A DNA stretch of 64,000 bases from Rhizopus arrhizus (lineage: Eukaryota; Mucoromycota; Mucoromycetes; Mucorales; Rhizopodaceae). The DNA lies in NCBI GenBank assembly GCA_024220505.1, contig JAKZZE010000009.1, positions 258,001-322,000 on the forward strand, given 5' to 3'. Under the pieces are notes generated by a model. That model saw only the letters and a list, made by a program, of their open reading frames with translations, ran no database searches and was not told where the DNA came from. A program made the translations under genes and the position numbers. Below, piece after piece: positions 47,171 through 56,585 of this stretch (its first letter is position 1; the number at the start of each line of letters is the position of its first letter).

Positions 47171-47300
47171 GCAATTAAGAGACAGCCTCAGAGAAAATAA
47201 GAGAAAATTATTGGATAAAATAAGAGAAAATTTTAGATCAATTAAGAGAAAACTGACCAATAAAATAAGAGAAAAACTCAGGAAAAATTAAGAGAAAAAA
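47171..47300. repeat. subterminal AAT(T/A)AAGAGAAAA repeats of transposon A
   Basis: Six spaced copies of AATTAAGAGA or AAATAAGAGA followed by mostly A, about 20-25 bases apart, lie only on the 3' side of the transposase gene. The inverted copy is at 56443-56571. They resemble the subterminal transposase-binding repeats of some DNA transposons; this role is inferred. Confidence 0.75.
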
Positions 47301-47341
47301 AAGGGGCAATTAGTAGAAAGCTTATTTATGCTTTAATCTCA

Positions 47342-48724
47342 TTATAAGTTTTTCTCCAGGGCTAAGCACTTTTCAAAGAATCCGAGGGAATGGTGGATCC
47401 AGCCTTGGCAGTCTTTCTTGGTTACCTTGGAGCAGGCATCCATGATTCTGGGTGTGAGTGTCTCACCAGTTTCGAAAGGTTTTCTTTTGACACCATACTT
47501 CACCTTCGACCAGAATAGCTCAATTGGGTTTAGGAATGGTGAGTATGGTGGAAGATATGCACACCTATAGCCTCTGCTTTCTATCAAATTTCTTACTGTA
47601 GCTGGCTTATGTATGGGAGCATTGTCCATTACCAAGTAAAAGCCCCTCATGTTGTTTCGGTCAAGAACATCCATCACATTACTCAAGTAATTTAGATAAT
47701 GCTCGGCCCTTGTTCCAACTTTGGCTGTTGTTGTAACAACTTTACCATCTACTCTTCTCTTCTTAGCTCCCGAAACCATTATTGGCTTTCTCAAAGAAAT
47801 GTCAATAACGCCGGCACTTGAGATGGCACCAAGGATGGTTATTGTAGTGCCTTTTGAAGCAGGGACAGTTGTCTTAGCAGGTGCTCCCTTCTTAGACCAG
47901 CCACGAGTGTGTGTCATGTGAAGATTGAATCCTGCTTCATCCAAAAATACGCAATTGTTCTCAAAGTCCATTTCTCTATCAGCTAGCCATTGAAGGATGG
48001 TCTCCTTTCTCTTCTTCAAAGTTTCTTCTGAATTTCTAGCAACTGAAATCTTCTCCAACTTCTTCATAGATAGTGCACAGCTGGTCCTAAGATGTCTGTA
48101 TACTGCGGATGGGCTTGCAGAGAGACTTGGAAACTCTATGATCAACAACTCGTGTATTCCAGCTACAGTTGTAGTTGAACGCTCATCAACAAGGTCGATA
48201 ATAAACTTCGAGTGCTTCTCAGTAAGCTCAGAGACAGTTCCCATTCTGCGTCCTCTTTTCTTCTGTTGAGGTACCTCCCCAGTTTTCTGCCACTGCGATT
48301 TGAAACGGTAGGCTGATTTTTCATTTATTCCTGTCTTTAAAGCTGCATCCTTTATAGGTACCTGTTCAACTAACAGAGCAATAAGCTTGTTGATATCCTG
48401 CTGAGTGTATACACGTCTAGCATTGCTAGCGTCGTCTTTTTTTTCAGTCAGGTCTCTGAGAGGCTTCTCTTCTTTCAAATTGCTCTCACTACTCTGCACA
48501 TCAGCTTCATTTTCCTCCTCGTCCGAGCTATTACTGGGCTCATTACCCTCGTGCCCTTCCTTCAGCTCCATCGTCACATCTTCATCTAACTCCATGGCTG
48601 ATGCAGTGATGTTATACTCCCACTTCTTTCTCATCATCGACATTACACTGACAATAATCTCGGGTACAGCTTCAATATCTTCGTCGCGTAGAGAGATCTC
48701 GTTCATATCATAGTCAATATCCAT
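47342..48724 (-). CDS. IS630/Tc1-type DD34E transposase (copy 1)
   Basis: Intact 460-residue ORF. An acidic, Ser/Glu-rich N-terminus of ~100 residues precedes a helix-turn-helix region (VYTQQDINKLIALLVEQVP ... DAALKTGINEKSAYRFKSQW). A GRRMG hook and a second HTH-like segment follow, then the DDE_3 catalytic domain: first Asp in NNCVFLDEAGFNLHM, second in FYLVMDNAPIHKPA, and Glu in LPPYSPFLNPIELFWSKVK. Exactly 34 residues separate the second Asp from the Glu. The Trp-Ser-Lys-Lys-Gly motif (GWSKKGAPA) is typical of eukaryotic IS630 relatives. All catalytic residues are present, so the enzyme could be active. The protein equals copy 2 at 55017-56399. Confidence 0.95.
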   Translation of the reverse strand: MDIDYDMNEISLRDEDIEAVPEIIVSVMSMMRKKWEYNITASAMELDEDVTMELKEGHEGNEPSNSSDEEENEADVQSSESNLKEEKPLRDLTEKKDDASNARRVYTQQDINKLIALLVEQVPIKDAALKTGINEKSAYRFKSQWQKTGEVPQQKKRGRRMGTVSELTEKHSKFIIDLVDERSTTTVAGIHELLIIEFPSLSASPSAVYRHLRTSCALSMKKLEKISVARNSEETLKKRKETILQWLADREMDFENNCVFLDEAGFNLHMTHTRGWSKKGAPAKTTVPASKGTTITILGAISSAGVIDISLRKPIMVSGAKKRRVDGKVVTTTAKVGTRAEHYLNYLSNVMDVLDRNNMRGFYLVMDNAPIHKPATVRNLIESRGYRCAYLPPYSPFLNPIELFWSKVKYGVKRKPFETGETLTPRIMDACSKVTKKDCQGWIHHSLGFFEKCLALEKNL

Positions 48725-48973
48725 TTTTTGTTAATAATAGTGAGAAAAGTGCTTTCTACTAATTGCCCTTTTTTTTTCTTTGTACACTCTTTCCGGAAAC
48801 AATTTGCACATATTCTGTGTAATATTTTACGCCAAGAGCAACGAACAGTTTGCAAATTACCATAGATAATCTTTGCCTAGTGATCAAAAAAGTCTTGGCA
48901 CGTCATAAATTTTATAAATCGCGTACGCTGTGACCACAGCTAGCAGCATCTCTTCTGCAAACTATAGTTTAAA

Positions 48974-50832
48974 ATGATCTCATTCGTACATGAAGACGGA
49001 TTGGGAAATATGATGGATGATGACAGAAAAGATGTCTTTATGATGGAAAGCGATAGTCATATATTCCCTGTGGAGATAATCACCGATTATGACCAATACT
49101 TGGACATGAAACCTCCGGAACGAATGGTGGTCACTAAGCTGAATTCGACGTAGAGGAACTGGAAGATTCCGCAGTACCAAACCGCAAATCCTATCGATCG
49201 TACAAAGATGGTGTGTCGTAGAACGCAAATAGAGTTGTTGTTATAAATTAGAATCAATAAAGAAAGGGTCAAAGTAAAATACTTTTTGAGAATCTTTCAA
49301 TTTTATTAAAATTCGAATGATGTGAAATAATATAAAATGTATGAGGGTTTATATATTATGTGGGGTTAAAGGATAGATTATTCTAAAGAGTTAAAATGGT
49401 GAGTTCTAAATAATGAAACATTTTTCTATAAAGCTTAATATAATAAATCTCAGTAATAAAATTAAAGTATTTTCTCTAAGTACGTTCTAAAACGTAATAG
49501 TGTTGCTTTATAGAATAATGGAAGAATAAGTGAGTGTGGAATAGGTGGAATGGAAATAAGGGAATGCATAATATAGAAATATAGAATATGGAAATAAAGA
49601 ACAAATAAGAATGATGTAAGATTTAACTTTAATATGATTATTAATAATGTAAACATGAATATGAATGAATGTATAAGTATGAATATAAATGAGTGTAAAT
49701 GTTTATTGGTATAATAAGATACCTTGATAGCTAGTAATAAATATATTCATTCAAACTATGACATGGTGAAAAAGAGGAACTCTTTTTTTTGGTGTACGAG
49801 AAAGGCATGTCAGTGCGTGCAGCGGCCCTGCAACTGCAGATCAAACCACGAACAGCGCAGTATTGGGTTCAGAAAGATCAAAAAGAACCAGCAGATCAGA
49901 TCGTGAGAAATGTGGGTGGCGGTAGACCACCAGGACGGCCACCAAAGCTAGTCGAAGAACACCAAAAATTCCTGGTTGATTTGATCGATGAAAAGCCATC
50001 ACTTGTGCTGGACGAGATCATGGCAAGCTTAACGGATCAGTTTGCAAACCTCGACATCAAGAAAAGTGCATTACACGATTTCATGACCAAAAAATGCAAG
50101 ATTAGCCTGAAGCGAGCTCATTTTCAATCAGTCGAACGAAACAGTCCGGAAAAAATCGAAGATCGACATGCTTGGGTGACAAAGTGACTGCAAACCGACA
50201 TGGACTATCTGAGCAATTGTGTGTTCGTAGATGAAGCAGCGTTCCACATCAACAGGAAGCGTTCGTATACTTGGCCTAAAAAAGGCTCTCGTGCAATTGT
50301 CAAGGTACCAAAAACCAGAGCGATAACAACAACCATTCTCGGTGCAATCTCCCCATTTGGTGTTGTGAGCGTATCGGTGCGACGTCCAAAGGCAATGACT
50401 CCATCCAAAAAGCGCAAGACGACAGGCAGCAGAGCCGTCGACAAGACTACCAGTAAACGTGGAACTGCCACGGGCCACTACTTTAACTTCCTATCGAGCA
50501 CAATGGATGTATTAGACAGGCACGAAATGTTCAAGGACAATTATATTGTAATGGATAATGCGTCTATCCACCAACACGAGGACATCCGCAAGTATATAGA
50601 AAACCGTGGATATCGGTGTGTATACCTCCCGCCTTATTCACCAGAACTGAATCCAATTGAGCAATTTTGGTCTGTTTGCAAAAGCAAACTCAAGAGAGAA
50701 CAGCTTTTGGAAGAGACCCTGACAACCAGGATTCAAATGGCTTGCAATCAGATTCTTATTGGAGATCTTCTAGGATTTTGCAAATATTCTATTGAAAAGT
50801 TTGATGAATGCTTGAATAAAACGCCAATTTAA
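48974..50832 (+). pseudogene. transposon B transposase (DD34E), inactivated three ways
   Basis: N-terminal part from ATG 48974 (MISFVHEDGLGNMMDDDRKD ... MKPPERMVVTK). The frame slips one base at about 49138, where the continuation reads EFDVEELEDSAVPNRKSYRS. A solo LTR then splits the gene at 49214-49763. Removing LTR plus one target copy joins SYKDG to EKEELFFLVYEKGMSVRAAA perfectly in frame. The HTH (VRAAALQLQIKPRTAQYWVQ) and AT-hook-like GGGRPPGRPPK follow. An in-frame TGA at 50185-50187 precedes the catalytic part: NCVFVDEAAFHIN, NYIVMDNASIHQHED, LPPYSPELNPIEQFW, again with 34 residues between the second Asp and the Glu. A homologue, not a copy, of transposase A. Confidence 0.88.
49214..49763. 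mobile_element. solo LTR 1 (550 bases) inside transposase B
   Basis: Starts TGTCGTAGAACG and ends CAAACTATGACA, that is TG...CA with short inverted tips, and is flanked by the 5-base duplication TGGTG (49209-49213, 49764-49768). Removing it with one TGGTG restores the transposase frame exactly. The interior is AT-rich and contains AATAAA. A 5-base duplication is typical of Ty3/Gypsy or Copia integrases. No internal retroelement genes are present. Confidence 0.85.
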
Positions 50833-51340
50833 TACGAAATTCGTTTATGTTAAATGCAATGTCTTAGAGGGAGTGCTTGATATAAGGGAAAACAATGATA
50901 AAATTCAAAGGAAGTCCGGAAGTCCACAAGTTTAGTTAAAAATATATCACAATGGCGACACATAAGAGATTCACAGCAGTGATTTGGCCAGTTCCAAGTA
51001 TTTGTAGTTTGCGTTCAACGTGTTGATATGATTGCTTCAAGTATCACACCTAAAGCAATTCTGCTAGTACTTGACTACGATTTGTTGCTATTGGTCATGA
51101 TCATAGTCTTTGACATTGCTTTCGCTTACAAAATAAACCATTGAGAAACAGGAAAGGAGGAATAATTCCGAGAGACAGAGTTGCAAACTTTCCTTTTTTT
51201 TTCTTTTACAATGACCTTGGTTCCCAATTAGTTTCTCAATCAGAAATAAAAAAAAAAAGAGTAAATAAGCAACCATTGTCACATTTTGATATTTGTTCCT
51301 TACGTGCTAGCAAGAAATGCCCCAAAATGTCCATGTTGGT

Positions 51341-51611
51341 TCATCAGTTTACTTCCACTCCAAAGGTGTTGGACATACGTACAAAAGACCCTCGAAATTT
51401 CTCCGTTATGGGGCAGGTGTTTCCTGTAAAACTGATGAAGCATCAGTTGGACAGGAGCATAAACTGGAACCAAACGGACATCACTTTCCAACTTGTCCAA
51501 GACTTATCTGTAGGCTTCCACTCCAAAGGCGTTGCAAATGCGTACAAAAGGCCCTCGAAATTTCTCCGCTATGGGGCAGGTGTTTACTGTAAAACTGATC
51601 AAGCATCAGAT
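51341..51611 (+). repeat. two imperfect ~105-base direct repeats, ~164 bases apart
   Basis: The segments 51341-51449 and 51505-51611 share CTTCCACTCCAAAGG, GTACAAAAG, CCCTCGAAATTTCTCCG and CTGTAAAACTGAT. Each translates, in different frames, to the same motif FHSKGV ... YKRPSKFLRYGAGV-x-CKTD-x-AS. Most differences are conservative, so the unit may have been coding before duplication. The product and function are unknown. Confidence 0.75.
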
Positions 51612-51920
51612 AAACAGTAGCGCGTTAAAGATGTCGTCAAGGATGTTGTGAGGCTAAGATGAGAAAAAAAATATTTTTCCTGTTTGTTGGCTAAAAAAAA
51701 GAACGATGACGCCCACTAAGCCATTTACCAATCAAAATTAAGAGCTCTTCCTGTAAAAAAAATCGCAACAAAACCAACAAGAACAGCGAAAACGATGACC
51801 ATGAGATTATATGGCTCCATTTGAAGGACAGCCTTGTTAATTATGGTATTTCACTCACTTCATAAAACCAAAAGTTAAAAAAACATCAAACAAATAACCT
51901 CCTGTTCTTTTTCCCTCGTA

Positions 51921-54001
51921 GAATATTGGAAATCGAATGCATGCACCGACTGGAACATCACATCCTATGACGAAAGCCTTTCTCGCAGGCAGTTTACCAG
52001 CAAGCGTTCATGCCATATATACATGGGCGAAGACCTTGATAGACTTGCCAATGCATTTATTAATACCAAGATAATGAGAGAAGTGTCACGAGTCAGGAAA
52101 CAGCTGAGCAACGCGAAAAAGGACGTCATCAACAATTACTTTTGGGACAATCATGCCATTGCTTTGCAACAAGATATTGTCGATCGACAGAGGTCGCAAA
52201 CAAAATTGGAAACTAGCATCATTAGTATCGAAAGCTCACTGATGTCACAGCATTATAAACAACTTGAGCAATCGTCAATAAGCACCAAACGACTGCAGGA
52301 ATCATCGCCAGCTTCGACTTCGTCCAAAAAACGACTTATAAACTTATCATCATCAACTTCACACTTGAAAATTCCATCTTTATCTGAAGAAGAATCATCC
52401 ACTCGACTGTCTAGTGATTCATTGCCATCCACATCCAATCCGTTAACTGAAACAGAAAACTCACCAAAGCATGCCACAGATACATCACCATCAACACCCT
52501 CAGGACGCTTATCATCTGCTCCGAAGCTTAATGACACGCCACCATCGCTGTTCTCGCCCACAAAATCAGGACTATTGCATTCACCCGTCCCTATTCTTGA
52601 AACCAATGCAATGTCATCACCCCCCCCTTCTCAGAAGTAGTTGAAACGGATGGTATTATCTGCGACACTACTAAGCTATCCATTGCCACAATTATCAAAC
52701 GGGAGGCAACCAACTTACATGACCAATATAAGCATGGAAACCCCCTATCTTCGCGACAGCGAAAGATTATGTCCAATGGCCTATCGTCGATCTTGGATCT
52801 GGTTGATCAATCGTACACTTCTCAGCGAAAGCTTTTTACATCCGCAGAATGGCAACAAATCAACCAACTATTCCAAAACAAACATTGCATCCCAGATACT
52901 TCCCCCCTGAATCCTACCCTCAGCACAACCTTGAAAGTCATCGATGCCACGTTAAAGCAGACCTCTAACATCAAAATGGGACTACTTTATCTGTACAAAA
53001 TCTATGGCAAGCACCATTCTACCAGCCTTATGCCTTCTCTCCAAATTCTTGAACATGTACTGAATCTACTGGATCAGGAATCTGATTTACTCCAAGCCAA
53101 GCCCACTACTATGATCTCTGAAACTGACTACGTCGCGTACATTTGGTTCCCCCTGTTTAGAAAGCTGTTCCATGCTGGCACCAACATACAGATCAAAACT
53201 GGCGAAACTACATTCCCATTCTCCACTGCTTCTAAGCAACAACTTTACCCAGGTGCATCAAATGTGACAGGTTTCAAAATCGATTTGCGATTTGTCGTTC
53301 ACCAAGGTGGTTTAGAATTTGATGTATGTTCAGTTGAAGCTTGTTGTAACAGTGCAAATGACGACAAAATTATTGCAGACGAGGGAAAGCTCAATCGGGA
53401 AGTTAAGGACGATCTTGATGCAATGATGTCTTTGGTACAATATGAATCGCGCGCCTGCACAGCATGGGGTGTGCAAATTATGGGACCATCTTGTCTGATT
53501 TTCTCCTTACATCTATCAGATCAAGGTCTCTATATTGCTCTACTGCGTTTTGATATCATGTTACCACGATCCACCGCTGAATTGATTAAGTTTGAAAAAA
53601 TTATGGTAGATCTCCTCACATTTCACCGTGAAGTCCTCAAATCAGTCAACTTTGTCATGGAACACCTCATCAGCAACAAGCAATTAAAATCACTGAATCT
53701 ACCCAAGGCACAAATGACATCAGCAACGCAGGATAGCTCTCCGCAACGGGACACCTGGTACACACCTCCGAAAGGAACTGCTTCTCGGCAACCTGTGCGA
53801 CTAGTGAGCGCGGTTCCTCAATCATTGAATGCCAAACTCTTGTCCATTGCTTGTGAAGAGAGCATGGCTATCTTACAAAAAAAAGCAACTGACGTGAATC
53901 TCGTGGCAGACGAGTTTGGATGGGCATTTGAAGGAAAAGTATGGCAAAATTTGAACCTGGGAATACCGATGCCCCACAGCCCATATGAAAATGATGTTTG
54001 A
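51921..54001 (+). CDS. transposon B second ORF: unknown Mucorales-type protein, possible PD-(D/E)XK-like core, one frameshift
   Basis: A TAG acceptor at 51918-51920 precedes YWKSNACTDWNITSYDESLS and then MGEDLDRLANAFINTKIM at 52023; the first exon was not found. A Ser/Thr/Pro-rich linker leads to a run of eight C (52620-52627), where the frame ends at 52640. Nine C would continue into VVETDGIICDTTKLSIATII and on to MSNGLSSILDLVDQSY (52769) and the stop at 54001. The C-terminal half has SETDYVAYIWFPLFRKLF, then FKIDLRFVV with FDVCSVEACC, DLDAMMSLV, and WGVQIMGPSCLIFSLHLSDQGLYIALL. The Asp and Glu strands resemble a PD-(D/E)XK nuclease arrangement, but the usual Lys is missing. This is a guess. 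Function not assigned. Confidence 0.6.
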
Positions 54002-54155
54002 AGCAAAAAAAGTAATTGTACCGGTATCGCTGGATGATTACTCAGCTAAAATTTCGCGCGTTTTGCGCATTAGTTATCCGTAATACTTGAATAAAGGGCA
54101 AACTGAAAAATTCATGGCTGCGTGCGCAAATTGTTTCCGGAAAGAGTGTACAAAG

Positions 54156-54958
54156 TGTCGTATTTGGGCATAGTTCATACATATTAAATAAGATGTATTC
54201 ACTATAAAAATATAAATAATAATCAATGTATGAAAACATTAATTCTATAAAAGTTGTTGCTCAAATTAAAACCAAACAATAGTGAATATTCAAGCATAAA
54301 GCTTGAAATATAACTATGAAATATATAAAAACAATTATGAAAGATAATTATAAGTACTTGATAATGTTAAATCCATCATAAGCCTAGCTAACTTATGAAG
54401 GACCAGAACAGGTTAATATTAAAGAATATTTAAATTAGACATTCATACAAAAAGGATTATCATGGCATATATACATGTAATCGGTGCTCGGTACGATAAT
54501 AAAGGCGTCAGAACTCCAAAACCATATATAGCAGTAGACGAATACATTCGTTACTCAGTATACGTAGATAAATTATATTTTAGATTTAATGGCTAGATAT
54601 ATTTATATAAAAAATAACTGTTCATTTAATTTGAATTGCTGCAACGATAAATAAATTCCTAGATATAAATCTTAACTTTATTAAAAGACATTTTAACAAA
54701 GTTGACATTCATGTCGCCTAAACTTTTGTATTACATATTACACATTGTAATACAAAAGCGGAAAGACTATTTAATATAGAATACAAAAATATAAACTCAT
54801 ACATATTATAACCCAGTTAATAAGATCATATAAATAGGATAGATTTATTTTATACCAGAAAAGTCTTTAGTCTTATTTTTACTTAGAAATAAAAGTTTTA
54901 AGTTTGACCTCATTAATTATAAACCTTTCACAAATTACAATCATCGTTAAATCCAACA
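54156..54958. mobile_element. solo LTR 2 (803 bases) between transposon B and transposon A copy 2
   Basis: Begins TGTCGTATTTGGGC and ends AAATCCAACA (TG...CA). It is flanked by the perfect 5-base duplication CAAAG (54151-54155 and 54959-54963). CAAAG is also the first five bases of transposon A, and the uninterrupted junction is preserved at the other side (48778-48784 read in reverse). The LTR therefore inserted into the tip of A copy 2. A perfect 13-base-arm hairpin (54723-54758) lies inside. No retroelement genes are present. Confidence 0.85.
54723..54758. repeat. perfect hairpin with 13-base arms inside solo LTR 2
   Basis: CTTTTGTATTACA and TGTAATACAAAAG are exact inverted repeats around a 10-base loop. 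It may be a fold-back in LTR RNA or an embedded palindrome of no function. Confidence 0.7.
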
Positions 54959-56583
54959 CAAAGAAAAAAAAAGGGCAATTAGTAGAAAGCACTTTTCTCA
55001 CTATTATTAACAAAAAATGGATATTGACTATGATATGAACGAGATCTCTCTACGCGACGAAGATATTGAAGCTGTACCCGAGATTATTGTCAGTGTAATG
55101 TCGATGATGAGAAAGAAGTGGGAGTATAACATCACTGCATCAGCCATGGAGTTAGATGAAGATGTGACGATGGAGCTGAAGGAAGGGCACGAGGGTAATG
55201 AGCCCAGTAATAGCTCGGACGAGGAGGAAAATGAAGCTGATGTGCAGAGTAGTGAGAGCAATTTGAAAGAAGAGAAGCCTCTCAGAGACCTGACTGAAAA
55301 AAAAGACGACGCTAGCAATGCTAGACGTGTATACACTCAGCAGGATATCAACAAGCTTATTGCTCTGTTAGTTGAACAGGTACCTATAAAGGATGCAGCT
55401 TTAAAGACAGGAATAAATGAAAAATCAGCCTACCGTTTCAAATCGCAGTGGCAGAAAACTGGGGAGGTACCTCAACAGAAGAAAAGAGGACGCAGAATGG
55501 GAACTGTCTCTGAGCTTACTGAGAAGCACTCGAAGTTTATTATCGACCTTGTTGATGAGCGTTCAACTACAACTGTAGCTGGAATACACGAGTTGTTGAT
55601 CATAGAGTTTCCAAGTCTCTCTGCAAGCCCATCCGCAGTATACAGACATCTTAGGACCAGCTGTGCACTATCTATGAAGAAGTTGGAGAAGATTTCAGTT
55701 GCTAGAAATTCAGAAGAAACTTTGAAGAAGAGAAAGGAGACCATCCTTCAATGGCTAGCTGATAGAGAAATGGACTTTGAGAACAATTGCGTATTTTTGG
55801 ATGAAGCAGGATTCAATCTTCACATGACACACACTCGTGGCTGGTCTAAGAAGGGAGCACCTGCTAAGACAACTGTCCCTGCTTCAAAAGGCACTACAAT
55901 AACCATCCTTGGTGCCATCTCAAGTGCCGGCGTTATTGACATTTCTTTGAGAAAGCCAATAATGGTTTCGGGAGCTAAGAAGAGAAGAGTAGATGGTAAA
56001 GTTGTTACAACAACAGCCAAAGTTGGAACAAGGGCCGAGCATTATCTAAATTACTTGAGTAATGTGATGGATGTTCTTGACCGAAACAACATGAGGGGCT
56101 TTTACTTGGTAATGGACAATGCTCCCATACATAAGCCAGCTACAGTAAGAAATTTGATAGAAAGCAGAGGCTATAGGTGTGCATATCTTCCACCATACTC
56201 ACCATTCCTAAACCCAATTGAGCTATTCTGGTCGAAGGTGAAGTATGGTGTCAAAAGAAAACCTTTCGAAACTGGTGAGACACTCACACCCAGAATCATG
56301 GATGCCTGCTCCAAGGTAACCAAGAAAGACTGCCAAGGCTGGATCCACCATTCCCTCGGATTCTTTGAAAAGTGCTTAGCCCTGGAGAAAAACTTATAAT
56401 GAGATTAAAGCATAAATAAGCTTTCTACTAATTGCCCCTTTTTTTTTCTCTTAATTTTTCCTGAGTTTTTCTCTTATTTTATTGGTCAGTTTTCTCTTAA
56501 TTGATCTAAAATTTTCTCTTATTTTATCCAATAATTTTCTCTTATTTTCTCTGAGGCTGTCTCTTAATTGCTGAAAAATACAA
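54959..56583 (+). mobile_element. DD34E transposon A, copy 2 (1625 bases)
   Basis: Inverted twin of 47159-48782. It begins CAAAGAAAAAAAAAGGGC and ends GCTGAAAAATACAA followed by TA (56584-56585). Before the LTR insertion its left flank was also TA (54149-54150). Subterminal AAGAGAAAA repeats lie on the right (56443-56571, reverse sense). Practically identical sequence to copy 1 implies very recent movement or gene conversion. Confidence 0.88.
55017..56399 (+). CDS. IS630/Tc1-type DD34E transposase (copy 2)
   Basis: Intact 460-residue ORF whose translation equals copy 1. The catalytic triad is the Asp of FLDEAGF, the Asp of VMDNAPIH and the Glu of NPIELFW. The ATG follows the inner terminal word GGGCAATTAGTAGAAAGC by about 30 bases, leaving a very short leader. 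Since both copies are intact, either could mobilise both A elements and possibly the whole block between them. Confidence 0.95.
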   Translation: MDIDYDMNEISLRDEDIEAVPEIIVSVMSMMRKKWEYNITASAMELDEDVTMELKEGHEGNEPSNSSDEEENEADVQSSESNLKEEKPLRDLTEKKDDASNARRVYTQQDINKLIALLVEQVPIKDAALKTGINEKSAYRFKSQWQKTGEVPQQKKRGRRMGTVSELTEKHSKFIIDLVDERSTTTVAGIHELLIIEFPSLSASPSAVYRHLRTSCALSMKKLEKISVARNSEETLKKRKETILQWLADREMDFENNCVFLDEAGFNLHMTHTRGWSKKGAPAKTTVPASKGTTITILGAISSAGVIDISLRKPIMVSGAKKRRVDGKVVTTTAKVGTRAEHYLNYLSNVMDVLDRNNMRGFYLVMDNAPIHKPATVRNLIESRGYRCAYLPPYSPFLNPIELFWSKVKYGVKRKPFETGETLTPRIMDACSKVTKKDCQGWIHHSLGFFEKCLALEKNL

Positions 56584-56585
56584 TA

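Larger units (their letters stand above)
47159..48782 (-). mobile_element. DD34E transposon A, copy 1 (TA-flanked, 1624 bases)
   Basis: Practically identical to 54959-56583 in inverted orientation; I found a difference of one base in a homopolymer. It is bounded by TA on both sides (47157-47158 and 48783-48784). The 3' end of the element begins TTGTATTTTTCAGC on + and contains six spaced copies of an AAT(T/A)AAGAGAAAA-like word up to 47300. The inner word GGGCAATTAGTAGAAAGC occurs at both ends of the coding part in inverted orientation. One intact transposase ORF lies inside. It abuts the 5.4-kb middle element. Confidence 0.88.
48785..54148 (+). mobile_element. 5.36-kb DD34E transposon B with 26-base TIRs, carrying a second gene
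   Basis: The left end CACTCTTTCCGGAAACAATT (48785-) and the right end (54123-54148) are inverted repeats over 26 positions with one mismatch. TA dinucleotides flank both ends (48783-48784; 54149-54150), the IS630/Tc1 signature. The transposase starts at 48974, about 165 bases inside the left TIR, and the second long ORF stops at 54001, about 120 bases before the right TIR. The content therefore fits one two-gene element. It is interrupted by a 550-base solo LTR. Each side is occupied by a copy of transposon A, pointing with its 5' end toward B. Confidence 0.8.

Noticed and set aside
49768..49800. A frameshift in the T8 run of transposase B
   Set aside because: Once the solo LTR and one TGGTG copy are removed, the T run is in frame. 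The apparent shift came from reading across the LTR edge.
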